Assembly (NCBI GenBank): GCA_016195395.1 | Contig: JACPZR010000455.1 | Span: 1 to 6,901, forward strand | Source: Spirochaetia bacterium | GTDB taxonomy: Bacteria; Spirochaetota; Leptospirae; Leptospirales; Leptonemataceae | Direction of reading: 5' to 3' | DNA: 6,901 nucleotides | Shown: positions 1 to 6,509 of the stretch, in pieces | Layout of the letters: the number at the start of each line of letters is the position of its first letter | Position numbering within the stretch: the stretch's first letter is position 1 | Notes under the pieces: generated by a model | Database searches by the model: none | Told to the model about the DNA's origin: nothing | What the model saw: only the letters and a program-made list of their open reading frames with translations | Program-made: the position numbers and the translations under genes

Positions 1-2
1 AA

Positions 3-173
3 AGCCCGGAAGCCATTGAGCACTTCTGTAAAGTGATGGTGGAGATCGTGGGCCGGATGCAGAAAGAGGACCTCACTATGAAAGAATCGCCAAAACGAGC
101 GCTTGTGCGCCGGATTGACGAAACATCGGCGGCCCGGCAGCCGATACTAAATTACTTTACAAGAAGCGCGTAA
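3..173 (+). CDS. gcvPB: Glycine dehydrogenase (decarboxylating) subunit 2, C-terminal fragment
   Basis: Only the last 56 residues are in the window; the gene runs off the left edge. The frame is open from base 3 to the TAA at 171-173, while the other two forward frames stop within about 40 bases. The tail contains the stretch ESPKRALVRRIDETSAARQP, followed by ILNYF. This closely resembles the conserved end of the P-protein beta subunit, where the family reads roughly 'P..TPVRRLDE..AARKPVLR'. An amphipathic helix precedes it (PEAIEHFCKVMVEIV), also as in the family. From family knowledge, this PLP-dependent subunit pairs with GcvPA to decarboxylate glycine and load the aminomethyl group onto the H-protein of the glycine cleavage system. 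PLP-binding residues lie outside the window, so the call rests on the tail alone. Upstream gcvPA and gcvH would support it. Confidence 0.72.
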   Translation, partial: SPEAIEHFCKVMVEIVGRMQKEDLTMKESPKRALVRRIDETSAARQPILNYFTRSA

Positions 174-224
174 GCACGGCGTTGTTACCAAATAACGCAG
201 CGCCGCAGGGATATGGTCTAGACG

Positions 225-512
225 ATGAGCCTCGAGTGGGAAAGGGTTCTTAAAGATTCTGTAAAAGACGGAACCATCCGTGAACTGCACCTGCGTCACG
301 TCCCGGTCCTCAAAACCTGCGAAAACTGGAATGACGTGGAAGAAATCGGCCTCGTTGACCACGAAACCAAATACGCGCACTACAAAGGCATCCTTGTAAA
401 ATACGGCGAGCGCATCTTCTACGTCCCTGAAAAGCGGATGGAGGCCTTGGCCCCGTTCCGCCCTTGGAAAACCAAAGCGGTCATCAAAGTGACCGACCCA
501 GAAAAGAAGTAA
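225..512 (+). CDS. Conserved-looking hypothetical protein, 95 residues
   Basis: I do not recognise this family. The start at ATG 225 is forced: an in-frame TAG at 219-221 lies just before it. The nearest purine-rich site (AGGG, 207-210) is 14 bases upstream, too far for a good ribosome site. The protein is charged and soluble-looking, with no signal peptide or membrane segment. It opens with a probable helix (residues 1-18), then mixed alpha/beta sequence with a Cys at residue 32 (VPVLKTCENW), an acidic-polar middle, and a C-terminal half rich in hydrophobic and aromatic alternation (GILVKYGERIFYVP, residues 55-68; KTKAVIKV near the end) that suggests beta strands. It begins 51 bases after the gcvPB tail and its stop abuts the next gene, so it is probably co-transcribed with the dehydrogenase. 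Coding status is supported by the tight fit between neighbours; function is unknown. Confidence 0.72.
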   Translation: MSLEWERVLKDSVKDGTIRELHLRHVPVLKTCENWNDVEEIGLVDHETKYAHYKGILVKYGERIFYVPEKRMEALAPFRPWKTKAVIKVTDPEKK

Positions 513-1958
513 GTGAACCGGGCCGCTTTCCAGGCGTCAGAATACACCGGCGCCGGGACCTTCCAAACCGCATCCTACGAATACCAAAAATCCATGTCCG
601 GGGATTGGACTGTGCTGCGCAACGGCTCGCTTCATCTGGAGCTGGGCCGCGGCTACGAACTACTCCCCACAAGCTCCTGCGGCGTCTGTTCCACGGACCT
701 TGCCCGACGTTACCTCCCCTATCCTCTTCCGCAGATCATCGGCCATGAGGTCACCGCGGTCAGAGACGGCCGGCTGGTTGTAGTGGAGATCAATTCCTCT
801 CACCAGGCCCGCGGCTTGGAGTCGGCCTGTCCGTTCTGTCACGGGGGGATGGATACGCAGTGTCCGGACCGCATAACGCTGGGCATCGACCGCCTTCCCG
901 GAGGCTTTGCGCCCTTTATCCTTGCGCCCGCGCATGCAGTCATTGAAGTCCCCGCGGGAATTCCCGAGGCTGTGGCCGGTCTCACAGAGCCGTTTGCCGC
1001 AGCACTCCATGCCCTGGATGTAACCTCCGTTGCCGACGGCCCGCGCATTGCGGTTTTGGGTCCCAGACGGCTGGGCGCGCTTCTCATTGCAGCACTCGAC
1101 GCACACCGTCGCTCAAACGGCATGCGCTACAAAATCACAGCGCTCTCCCGTCATCCCGAACACGGATTGCTCCTCCGCTCACTCGGGGCCGACGATGTCA
1201 TAAACGTTACCCAGTCGCAGCCAGAGCCAAATTCGTACGATGTGGTCTTTGATACAACGGGCAGCCCCGAGGGATTCCGGCTGGCTCTCCTCCTGGCCCG
1301 TGACACAGTCCATCTTAAGTCCACGCACGGGCAGGCGGTGCTTGGCATGGGACACCTGACAGACATGGTAGTGGAGGAAATCGCGCTCCTTCCTTTTGTC
1401 CGCCCGTCCGCCGATTTTCAGTGGCTCACTGACCGCACGCAGACAAACAGATCCGTCTATGCCACGGATGCGATGGGGGCGCGCGCGGCGGAGATTTTCG
1501 GTGGTCCCAGGGAAGACACAGATGGCGCCAAAGCAGATCCTGCCAAAGCCGCCCGCCACGTTGAACTCAACCGCCTCGATGGCTCTGATTATGGCCGCTA
1601 TGACCTGGCTCTCGTGTCGTCGCTTGCGGAAGCGGACACGGTCATCCGACCGGAACCGGGAAAAGAATTCTCTCTCGTGAGACCCCGTGGCGCCGTGATC
1701 GTGGATGCTGAAAAGGAACGCGCTGACAGCGCGCTCGCGGAGGCATTGGCATCGGGAAAGAAGATTCACACATCGCGCTGCGGAGACTTTCGCCGGGCCC
1801 TTAAACTCCTGAGCGAGAATCCTCCGGTAGTCAAAGCGCTGGAGCAGATGATCACGCACGTGTTTCCGCTCGAGAAGATCGCCGACGCATTCGAGACAGC
1901 GGCTTCCGGCCGGAGCATTAAGGTGCTGGTGAACACAAAGGAAGGTCGTCATGACTGA
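513..1958 (+). CDS. Zinc-type medium-chain alcohol dehydrogenase-like protein with a large internal insertion
   Basis: Medium-chain dehydrogenases use NAD(P) and zinc to oxidise alcohols or polyols. The GroES-like half shows CGVCSTD (catalytic-zinc Cys59), GHE (His78-Glu79) and a TEPFAAAL segment whose Glu159 fits the third zinc ligand. The structural-zinc loop keeps Cys106, Cys109 and Cys117, but the expected first Cys aligns with Glu103. The cofactor domain starts about residue 178; its glycine motif reads GPRRLG (183-188) instead of GxGxxG. Residues 242-271 ([14 protein letters not shown] to HLKST) and 418-473 (SRCGDF, then [15 protein letters not shown]) match the usual end of the fold. 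Residues about 293-415 have no counterpart in the normal 340-350-residue enzyme. The start is GTG at 513; ATG 594 is an alternative, and neither has a strong ribosome site. Substrate unknown; activity uncertain given the altered motifs. Confidence 0.85.
   Translation: MNRAAFQASEYTGAGTFQTASYEYQKSMSGDWTVLRNGSLHLELGRGYELLPTSSCGVCSTDLARRYLPYPLPQIIGHEVTAVRDGRLVVVEINSSHQARGLESACPFCHGGMDTQCPDRITLGIDRLPGGFAPFILAPAHAVIEVPAGIPEAVAGLTEPFAAALHALDVTSVADGPRIAVLGPRRLGALLIAALDAHRRSNGMRYKITALSRHPEHGLLLRSLGADDVINVTQSQPEPNSYDVVFDTTGSPEGFRLALLLARDTVHLKSTHGQAVLGMGHLTDMVVEEIALLPFVRPSADFQWLTDRTQTNRSVYATDAMGARAAEIFGGPREDTDGAKADPAKAARHVELNRLDGSDYGRYDLALVSSLAEADTVIRPEPGKEFSLVRPRGAVIVDAEKERADSALAEALASGKKIHTSRCGDFRRALKLLSENPPVVKALEQMITHVFPLEKIADAFETAASGRSIKVLVNTKEGRHD
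1938..1945 (+). promoter_or_regulatory. Ribosome binding site of the Nudix gene
   Basis: AAGGAAGG lies 5 bases before ATG 1951, inside the end of the dehydrogenase gene. It is the clearest Shine-Dalgarno site in the window and fixes the Nudix start. Most other starts here rely on overlap with the upstream gene instead. Confidence 0.7.
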
Positions 1959-2409
1959 AGAAAAACGTTACCACAACCCTACCCCCACCGTTGACATCAT
2001 CATCGAGGTGTCGGGCGGCATTGTCTTCATTGAACGCGGCGGCGAGCCCAAAGGTTACGCCCTGCCCGGCGGATTTGCGGAAGAGGGAGAAACACTGGAA
2101 GACTCGGCGCGCCGCGAAGCCAAAGAAGAAACCAGTCTGGACGTAACGCTCGGGGACCTCCTCTACGTGTATTCAGACCCGCGGCGTGACCCACGCAAAC
2201 ACACAATATCCGCTGTCTACACGGCCAAAGCAGAAGGCACTCCTAAAGCCGCGGACGATGCCAAGCGCATCTTCGTCTGCCCCGCCGACAAGCCCCCGGG
2301 TCCGCTGGCTTTCGATCACGATCAAATAGTTAAGGATTACATACGATTCAAAGCCACCGGAGTACGCCCCACTCCCGCGGAAATCGATGCGCGGACACGC
2401 ACCTTGTAA
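1951..2409 (+). CDS. Nudix hydrolase, ADP-ribose pyrophosphatase-like
   Basis: The 152-residue protein carries a Nudix box at residues 41-63: Gly41, Glu47, Arg55-Glu56 and Glu59-Glu60, the metal-binding core of GX5EX7REUXEEXGU. The usual glycine near the end of the box is Ser62. Before it come the strand [20 protein letters not shown] and the YALPGGF turn; after it comes [14 protein letters not shown] (residues 74-87). That arrangement is typical of small Nudix enzymes that split ADP-ribose or related nucleoside diphosphate sugars into AMP and a sugar phosphate, though the exact substrate cannot be read from sequence. The C-terminus adds a helix and a Pro-rich tail ([14 protein letters not shown]). 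The length is normal for the family. It overlaps the dehydrogenase gene by 8 bases (ATGACTGA) and has its own strong ribosome site, so the two are very likely co-expressed. Confidence 0.9.
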   Translation: MTEEKRYHNPTPTVDIIIEVSGGIVFIERGGEPKGYALPGGFAEEGETLEDSARREAKEETSLDVTLGDLLYVYSDPRRDPRKHTISAVYTAKAEGTPKAADDAKRIFVCPADKPPGPLAFDHDQIVKDYIRFKATGVRPTPAEIDARTRTL

Positions 2410-2443
2410 TTGACACCTACCCCGTACGGCGCGCTTTCGACAC

Positions 2444-3466
2444 ATGCGGCCCGCGGACGGACCAGATAAAATTGAACGACTGGCCTGCCTCTACCTTGCG
2501 TTTCTGAACAATCCGCACGGCCTCACGTTTTCGGCTATTCGCACATCCCTTCCGCTGGCCTATCAGGGCGAGTTCGAAAGCGCGCGGCGCAAGTTCGAGC
2601 GCGACAAAGAAGACCTGGCGGCCATGGGCATGCCCCTCCTTCACTACGGTGACGGGGAGCCGCTGCCAAACGGAGGCACGGCGGACGGTCACGTGTACGT
2701 GCCGGCGGAAGAAGCGCGTCGGCTTCATGAACTCAGACTCAACCCGGATGAGGCCTCTGCTCTGGCCTTTGTTCTCTTCAACGCGATTGCGGGCGCGGAA
2801 GGCGATGACTCAAACGACGCGGAGATCTACCGGTCGGCGGCGGCCAAGTTGCTCTACAAAAGCAGCGGTGCGATTCCGGACGAGACACCGGAGCCCGCGC
2901 GCGTACGGCGTGATGAGCCAAGCGGCGGCGAGCTCTCAGTGCTTGCGCTGGCGCATGAAGGCATCCGGGAGCGGCGGCTTCTGCGTTTCCAGTACCCGTC
3001 TTCTGACGGAACACGCCGTGAGCGCGACGTAGAAGGCCGAGGCCTCGTCATGCACCGCGGACGCTGGGGGTTGGCCGGCTATTGCCGGACGGCGGGCGGG
3101 ATGCGTGTGTTTTACACAGACAGAATCGCAGAGCCGCGTCTCAATGAAGAACGTTATCCACCGGATCCACAGTTCAAGATCGAGCAGTATTCTCTCCACC
3201 CGCTGGCCGTGCGCAAACACGCACAAGTGAACGTAGAGTTGGAAGTGCTCACGGACAAAGAAGAGGTGTTTCAGGAATTTCTGGCGGGCCTTGTGGGGGC
3301 TAAAGAGAAGGCGGGTCGCTTCAGTTTTTCGACAACGAACTTGGACGCGCTCTTTTCCTGGATGATGCGGAACCCCGGCACAATCACGAAACTGGGTCCG
3401 TCGCCTGTGCGCGACGAATTTCAAAAACGACTGGAGGCGCTGACGCGGACCTATGAAGGACGTTGA
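2444..3466 (+). CDS. WYL-domain transcriptional regulator, PafB-like (first of a tandem pair)
   Basis: The 340-residue layout is that of PafB-type regulators. An N-terminal winged-helix region (residues 9-66) carries KIERLACLYLAFLNN, then GLTFSAIRTSLPLAY and the typical RRKFERDKEDLAAMGMPL. A helical linker follows (about 100-140), and the WYL domain spans roughly 164-235. In that domain the name-giving tripeptide is Trp208-Gly209-Leu210 (GRWGLAGY), so Tyr is replaced by Gly, while the basic ligand-pocket segment MRVFYTDRI (220-228) keeps both arginines. Residues about 245-340 fit the WCX C-terminal extension. Known WYL regulators sense nucleic-acid ligands, and PafBC controls a DNA-damage response; here the target is unknown. 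ATG 2444 is the first possible start after the in-frame TGA at 2411-2413. There is no clear ribosome site. The end overlaps the next WYL gene. Confidence 0.87.
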   Translation: MRPADGPDKIERLACLYLAFLNNPHGLTFSAIRTSLPLAYQGEFESARRKFERDKEDLAAMGMPLLHYGDGEPLPNGGTADGHVYVPAEEARRLHELRLNPDEASALAFVLFNAIAGAEGDDSNDAEIYRSAAAKLLYKSSGAIPDETPEPARVRRDEPSGGELSVLALAHEGIRERRLLRFQYPSSDGTRRERDVEGRGLVMHRGRWGLAGYCRTAGGMRVFYTDRIAEPRLNEERYPPDPQFKIEQYSLHPLAVRKHAQVNVELEVLTDKEEVFQEFLAGLVGAKEKAGRFSFSTTNLDALFSWMMRNPGTITKLGPSPVRDEFQKRLEALTRTYEGR

Positions 3467-4436
3467 CCAAAAAAGAGAGCGCGCGAACGCGTCGGAACGG
3501 CTGCGGCGGCTCCTCAATCTGGTGCCTGTGATCCGCGCCAACCCCGGGATTACGATCTCAGCCCTGCGTACGCTCGGCGGGTTTGCGTCGCCCCGCGAAA
3601 CGCGTGAAGAACTGGGGCGATTGATGCTCTTTGGCGTGCCGCCGTACTCCCCCGCGGACTTCATTGAAATCCAAATCGACGCAGATGACAAAGTAACGCT
3701 TCATTTCCCGCAGGGACTGGACAAACCGCTGGCCTTGACGCCGGAAGAATGGTCCAGCGTGCAGGGACTTTTAATGAAAGAACTGGAGTTCCATCCGGCC
3801 GGGTCGCCCTCCATGGACCTGCTCCGCTCCGTGCTTGCCAAGATGTCCGCTGTGCCCGTGTCTGTGGACGCCGGAGACCCTGTATCTGTGCGGCGGCGTC
3901 TGGTGGAAGAGGCTATGGAAGACGAGCTGCAAGTACAATTCCTGTACAGAACACTTTCGTCGAAAGATGCGGAAATCCGGCGCGTAGATCCGTGGGCCAT
4001 ATTTCAAAACCGGGGCTTTCTCTACCTGGTGGGCCACGACCACCTGCGTCAGGCGCCGCGTCACTTTCATCTGGAACGTACGGAAGACCTGGTCATTCTG
4101 GAAGTGCCCCGCGAAACCGAGCCGCCGGAGAACCTCGAGGAAATCCTGAAGGAGTCACCCTTTTTCCGCGACTCCAAATCGGGATTCAGCGTTGATATCG
4201 CCTTTACGCCGGACGCCGAGGCTGCCGTTGAACGTTATCTGGGCGTTGACCAGCCGCGTGACAGCGTCTCCAAATCGGGATGGCGGGAAGGTTCCTGCCG
4301 CGTGCGGGACAGTTTCTGGTTCCGGGGAATGGTACGTTCCTTTGGCGGCAGAGTCATCATCCAAAATCCAGCGCATATGCGGGAATCCTTCCTCGCTGAA
4401 TTGAAGGAAATCCCTGTTCCTGAAGCTCTGCCATGA
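3453..4436 (+). CDS. WYL-domain transcriptional regulator, PafC-like (second of a tandem pair)
   Basis: This 327-residue protein resembles PafC. Its N-terminal helix-turn-helix region (residues 15-75) has ERLRRLLNLVPVIRANPGIT and then a degenerate wing with LGRLMLFGVPPYSPADFIEI, a segment typical of the second partner in PafBC pairs. KPLALTPEEWSSVQGLL (91-107) begins the linker. The WYL domain covers about 148-216: VQFLYRTLSS, VDPWAIF, then Leu190-Tyr191-Leu192 in place of Trp-Tyr-Leu, and PRHFHLERTEDL with both pocket arginines (203 and 209). The WCX-like tail includes GFSVDIAFTPDAEAAVERYL. The gene starts 14 bases inside the previous one, in another frame, which suggests translational coupling and a hetero-oligomer with the first WYL protein. 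GGAGG at 3433-3437 is 15 bases before the ATG, too far for a standard site. It ends in an ATGA overlap with the next gene. Confidence 0.87.
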   Translation: MKDVDQKRERANASERLRRLLNLVPVIRANPGITISALRTLGGFASPRETREELGRLMLFGVPPYSPADFIEIQIDADDKVTLHFPQGLDKPLALTPEEWSSVQGLLMKELEFHPAGSPSMDLLRSVLAKMSAVPVSVDAGDPVSVRRRLVEEAMEDELQVQFLYRTLSSKDAEIRRVDPWAIFQNRGFLYLVGHDHLRQAPRHFHLERTEDLVILEVPRETEPPENLEEILKESPFFRDSKSGFSVDIAFTPDAEAAVERYLGVDQPRDSVSKSGWREGSCRVRDSFWFRGMVRSFGGRVIIQNPAHMRESFLAELKEIPVPEALP

Positions 4437-5032
4437 TTTTGAAACGCCTGATTGGATACTTCCGCTCCCGCCGTGAAACCGCCGTTTTTGAACTGCTTGA
4501 ATCCGGGATACTGCTTGAGAATAACGTCAACGTCTACTGGCAGCCACGGCTTTTGATACTGTTGCGCGCGCTGATCGTGGCGGGCGCGGGGGGCTTCATC
4601 TATACGCTGCACCCGCACGTGGCGGACCTCCTGGCGGCAAGCGTGTCTTTCTTTAAATTTGAGGCGATTTTTCGATTCCAGACCCCGGACGCCTCCTTCT
4701 ACCATACTCTGGGGCGCGTGTTGACGGCTGCTGTGGTTCTCTTCTACCTGGCTCCGGCTCTTTACGTGGAATTCTCGGCATGCTTTGCAGCGTTAGCCGT
4801 AGACCGGGCCGGATCGCGCGCTTACGTCATTCGCTGGCACGGGTGGACACGCGAGATCACCACGCTTTTTGGGGATCAGATTTCTGGACTTGCTCTTCAA
4901 GAGAGCCCGCCCGGCCGGCTTTTGGGAATGGGGGCCATACAACTTGAAACGCACTTGAACCAGACCTTGCGTCTGCCGCGCCTGTCCCGCGTGCGCCACG
5001 CTATGCGCGATCTTCAAGCCATCCGACCATGA
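4433..5032 (+). CDS. Membrane protein with C-terminal bacterial PH-like (DUF304-type) domain
   Basis: The 199-residue protein has a basic, probably cytoplasmic N-terminus (KRLIGYFRSRRE), then two hydrophobic segments at about 40-59 and 95-120. The soluble C-terminal part (about 121-199) reads SRAYVIRWHGWTREITTLF, then DQISGLALQESPPGRLLGMG, then IQLETHLNQTLRLPRLSRV. That order (a first strand pair after a short turn, 'qs..grllG.G.i.l.t', final helix) is the pattern of bacterial PH-like domains found in YdbS/YdbT-type membrane proteins. Such domains are thought to act in protein interaction at the membrane; no enzyme activity is expected. The start shares ATGA with the WYL gene upstream, and its own stop shares ATGA with the gene downstream, so it sits in the middle of a translationally coupled set. 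Residues 20-36 (ELLESGILLENNVNVYW) may form a first strand pair packed on the PH domain. Confidence 0.7.
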   Translation: MILKRLIGYFRSRRETAVFELLESGILLENNVNVYWQPRLLILLRALIVAGAGGFIYTLHPHVADLLAASVSFFKFEAIFRFQTPDASFYHTLGRVLTAAVVLFYLAPALYVEFSACFAALAVDRAGSRAYVIRWHGWTREITTLFGDQISGLALQESPPGRLLGMGAIQLETHLNQTLRLPRLSRVRHAMRDLQAIRP

Positions 5033-6486
5033 CACCGCGGAGCGTGCCAACCAAGGCTGTCACAGCCGTGCTCATCGGCACCACGGCCTTTGTATTTTTC
5101 TCTCTCTTTCACATGCGGTTTCTCCAGCGCTTCATTGATCATGACGTCGTGGTCTATACGATCAACACCTACGCGGGCTACAAAGAACCGGTATTCAATC
5201 CTCATCACATCCACTTTGAGACGTCGGCCCGCTACTTTCACGACTACATGAAAGAGGCGTGGGGAACCTACGGATTCACAGATTTCATGCTGAACATGCG
5301 GATCCGCTCCATACTCGCGGCCGCCACGGGTTTTGCCGCCATCATCCTGCTTGTGCGGCGTCTGACTGGGTCGCTTTTCTGGGGAATCCTCTGCGGTGTG
5401 CTGACAACAATGACTCACGGTTACATGAGTTACGCATCGCGCTTTGACACAGCAATTTTCCCGGCCGCATGGTTCCCCGTCATGCTTGCGGCAGCGCTCC
5501 CCAGTCGTTTCACGGTTCTCAGAGCCGCGCTTCTGGGTGTGGTCTTTACGTTGGGGATCCTTCTGCATCAATACATGGGTCTCGCCTGCATAACGCTCGC
5601 TCTTCCCCTTCTTATGCCGGATCGATTGTTCGGGGCCAATGCCAAGAAAGCGCCTGCCAACGGGACGATCCGGGACTTTTTCAAACGTGTGCATTTTCTG
5701 GCGGGTGCTGCAGTCGTGACGTTTGTGCTGACTGCGGGCGCCTACCTGTATGCGGGTGTCGGCATCTACAATCTACCGTACGACAAACCCCACCCGCAGC
5801 AGAACAAGGGGATCTGGAATCACCTGATCTTTCAACATTGGATCATCACATATCTGACCGTCGACGACTGGGGCCAGGGCATCAAGAGCTTTCACCCGGA
5901 AGAACCTGCGCGCGGCTTAACGGATGCCTTCGTCTCGCAGAAGTCGATGGTGCCCAAGTATAACAGAAATTTCAAGTTCGACTTTCATCCGGAGAGCCCG
6001 CTCGACGCAGAGACAGCTCCGTTCACATGGTCGCTCTACTTTGTATGCTTCACGTTGGGCGCCGGTATACTTCTTGTCCTGCCTCTCTGCCGCCGCTACG
6101 GCAGGGCTTACGCGGGGATGCTCTTGTCCCTTCCCGTATTCGTCTGGCTGGGAGCCTACTGGGAGCCGTTCTATTACGAATTCTGGATTGTGCCGGAAGT
6201 GATTCTCTGTCTGTTGGGAACACTTGCGCTGCATTTTCTGTCCGAGTGGATGGGCGCGCGCCTCGGGTCCGTTGCACGCCTTCCCGCCGTTGCCGTGGCG
6301 TCCGCATTTACGGTTCTGATCACGTCGCACAACATGATCTGGTGGCTGCTCCCGCATTCCAAACACGAATACTGCGAAGGACTGGATCCTTGGAAGGACG
6401 ATCCGGGAAAGATCGACCGCATTTCAGGGCGGTGGATCTACAAGAATCCAAACGATCCGGCGCCCAAGGACGACGTGTTCCGATAG
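5029..6486 (+). CDS. Polytopic membrane protein, GT-C glycosyltransferase-like
   Basis: The 485-residue protein has about ten hydrophobic segments, approximately at 11-29, 94-110, 116-132, 143-157, 163-179, 182-196, 222-245, 336-353, 360-376, 388-404 and 418-433 (one or two may be re-entrant). After the first segment comes an outer loop with Asp37-His38-Asp39 (FIDHDVVVY) and NPHHIHFE (57-64). An acidic residue in this first loop followed by an 'NPHH' segment is what I expect of GT-C-fold transferases, which move sugars from polyprenyl carriers on the outer face of the membrane. A second large loop (about 248-333) is rich in aromatics, Asp and Pro. GAYWEPFYYEFW (375-386) resembles the conserved aromatic motif near a late helix. 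The tail after residue 440 is polar. The start overlaps the PH-like gene by ATGA. Acceptor and donor are unknown; a non-enzymatic membrane role is possible. Confidence 0.6.
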   Translation: MTPRSVPTKAVTAVLIGTTAFVFFSLFHMRFLQRFIDHDVVVYTINTYAGYKEPVFNPHHIHFETSARYFHDYMKEAWGTYGFTDFMLNMRIRSILAAATGFAAIILLVRRLTGSLFWGILCGVLTTMTHGYMSYASRFDTAIFPAAWFPVMLAAALPSRFTVLRAALLGVVFTLGILLHQYMGLACITLALPLLMPDRLFGANAKKAPANGTIRDFFKRVHFLAGAAVVTFVLTAGAYLYAGVGIYNLPYDKPHPQQNKGIWNHLIFQHWIITYLTVDDWGQGIKSFHPEEPARGLTDAFVSQKSMVPKYNRNFKFDFHPESPLDAETAPFTWSLYFVCFTLGAGILLVLPLCRRYGRAYAGMLLSLPVFVWLGAYWEPFYYEFWIVPEVILCLLGTLALHFLSEWMGARLGSVARLPAVAVASAFTVLITSHNMIWWLLPHSKHEYCEGLDPWKDDPGKIDRISGRWIYKNPNDPAPKDDVFR

Positions 6487-6509
6487 TGAACGCCCTCAAG
6501 GCAGCAGCC

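Noticed and set aside
547..556. Ten-base palindrome CCGGCGCCGG
   Set aside because: A single copy inside the dehydrogenase coding region in GC-rich DNA; no partner site or regulatory context.
1718..1733. CGCGCT-GAC-AGCGCG hairpin
   Set aside because: Short stem within coding sequence, with no T-run; expected by chance at this base composition.
1179..1952. Long antisense open frame (257 codons) opposite the dehydrogenase
   Set aside because: It mirrors the coding strand of a gene with clear family motifs; its translation shows no recognisable domain and is Arg/Cys-rich as expected of a shadow frame.
2410..2443. Perfect TTGACA (2410-2415) in the gap before the first WYL gene, as a possible promoter
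   Set aside because: Seventeen bases downstream there is no -10-like hexamer; the region is GC-rich and the start codon follows almost at once. Probably chance.
2936..3691. Long antisense open frame (251 codons) across the WYL pair
   Set aside because: It spans the junction of two well-supported genes, and its translation is Arg/Ser-rich without motifs; a shadow.
5014..5694. Antisense open frame (226 codons) opposite the GT-C-like gene
   Set aside because: Highly charged, low-complexity translation opposite hydrophobic membrane segments, the usual appearance of a shadow frame.
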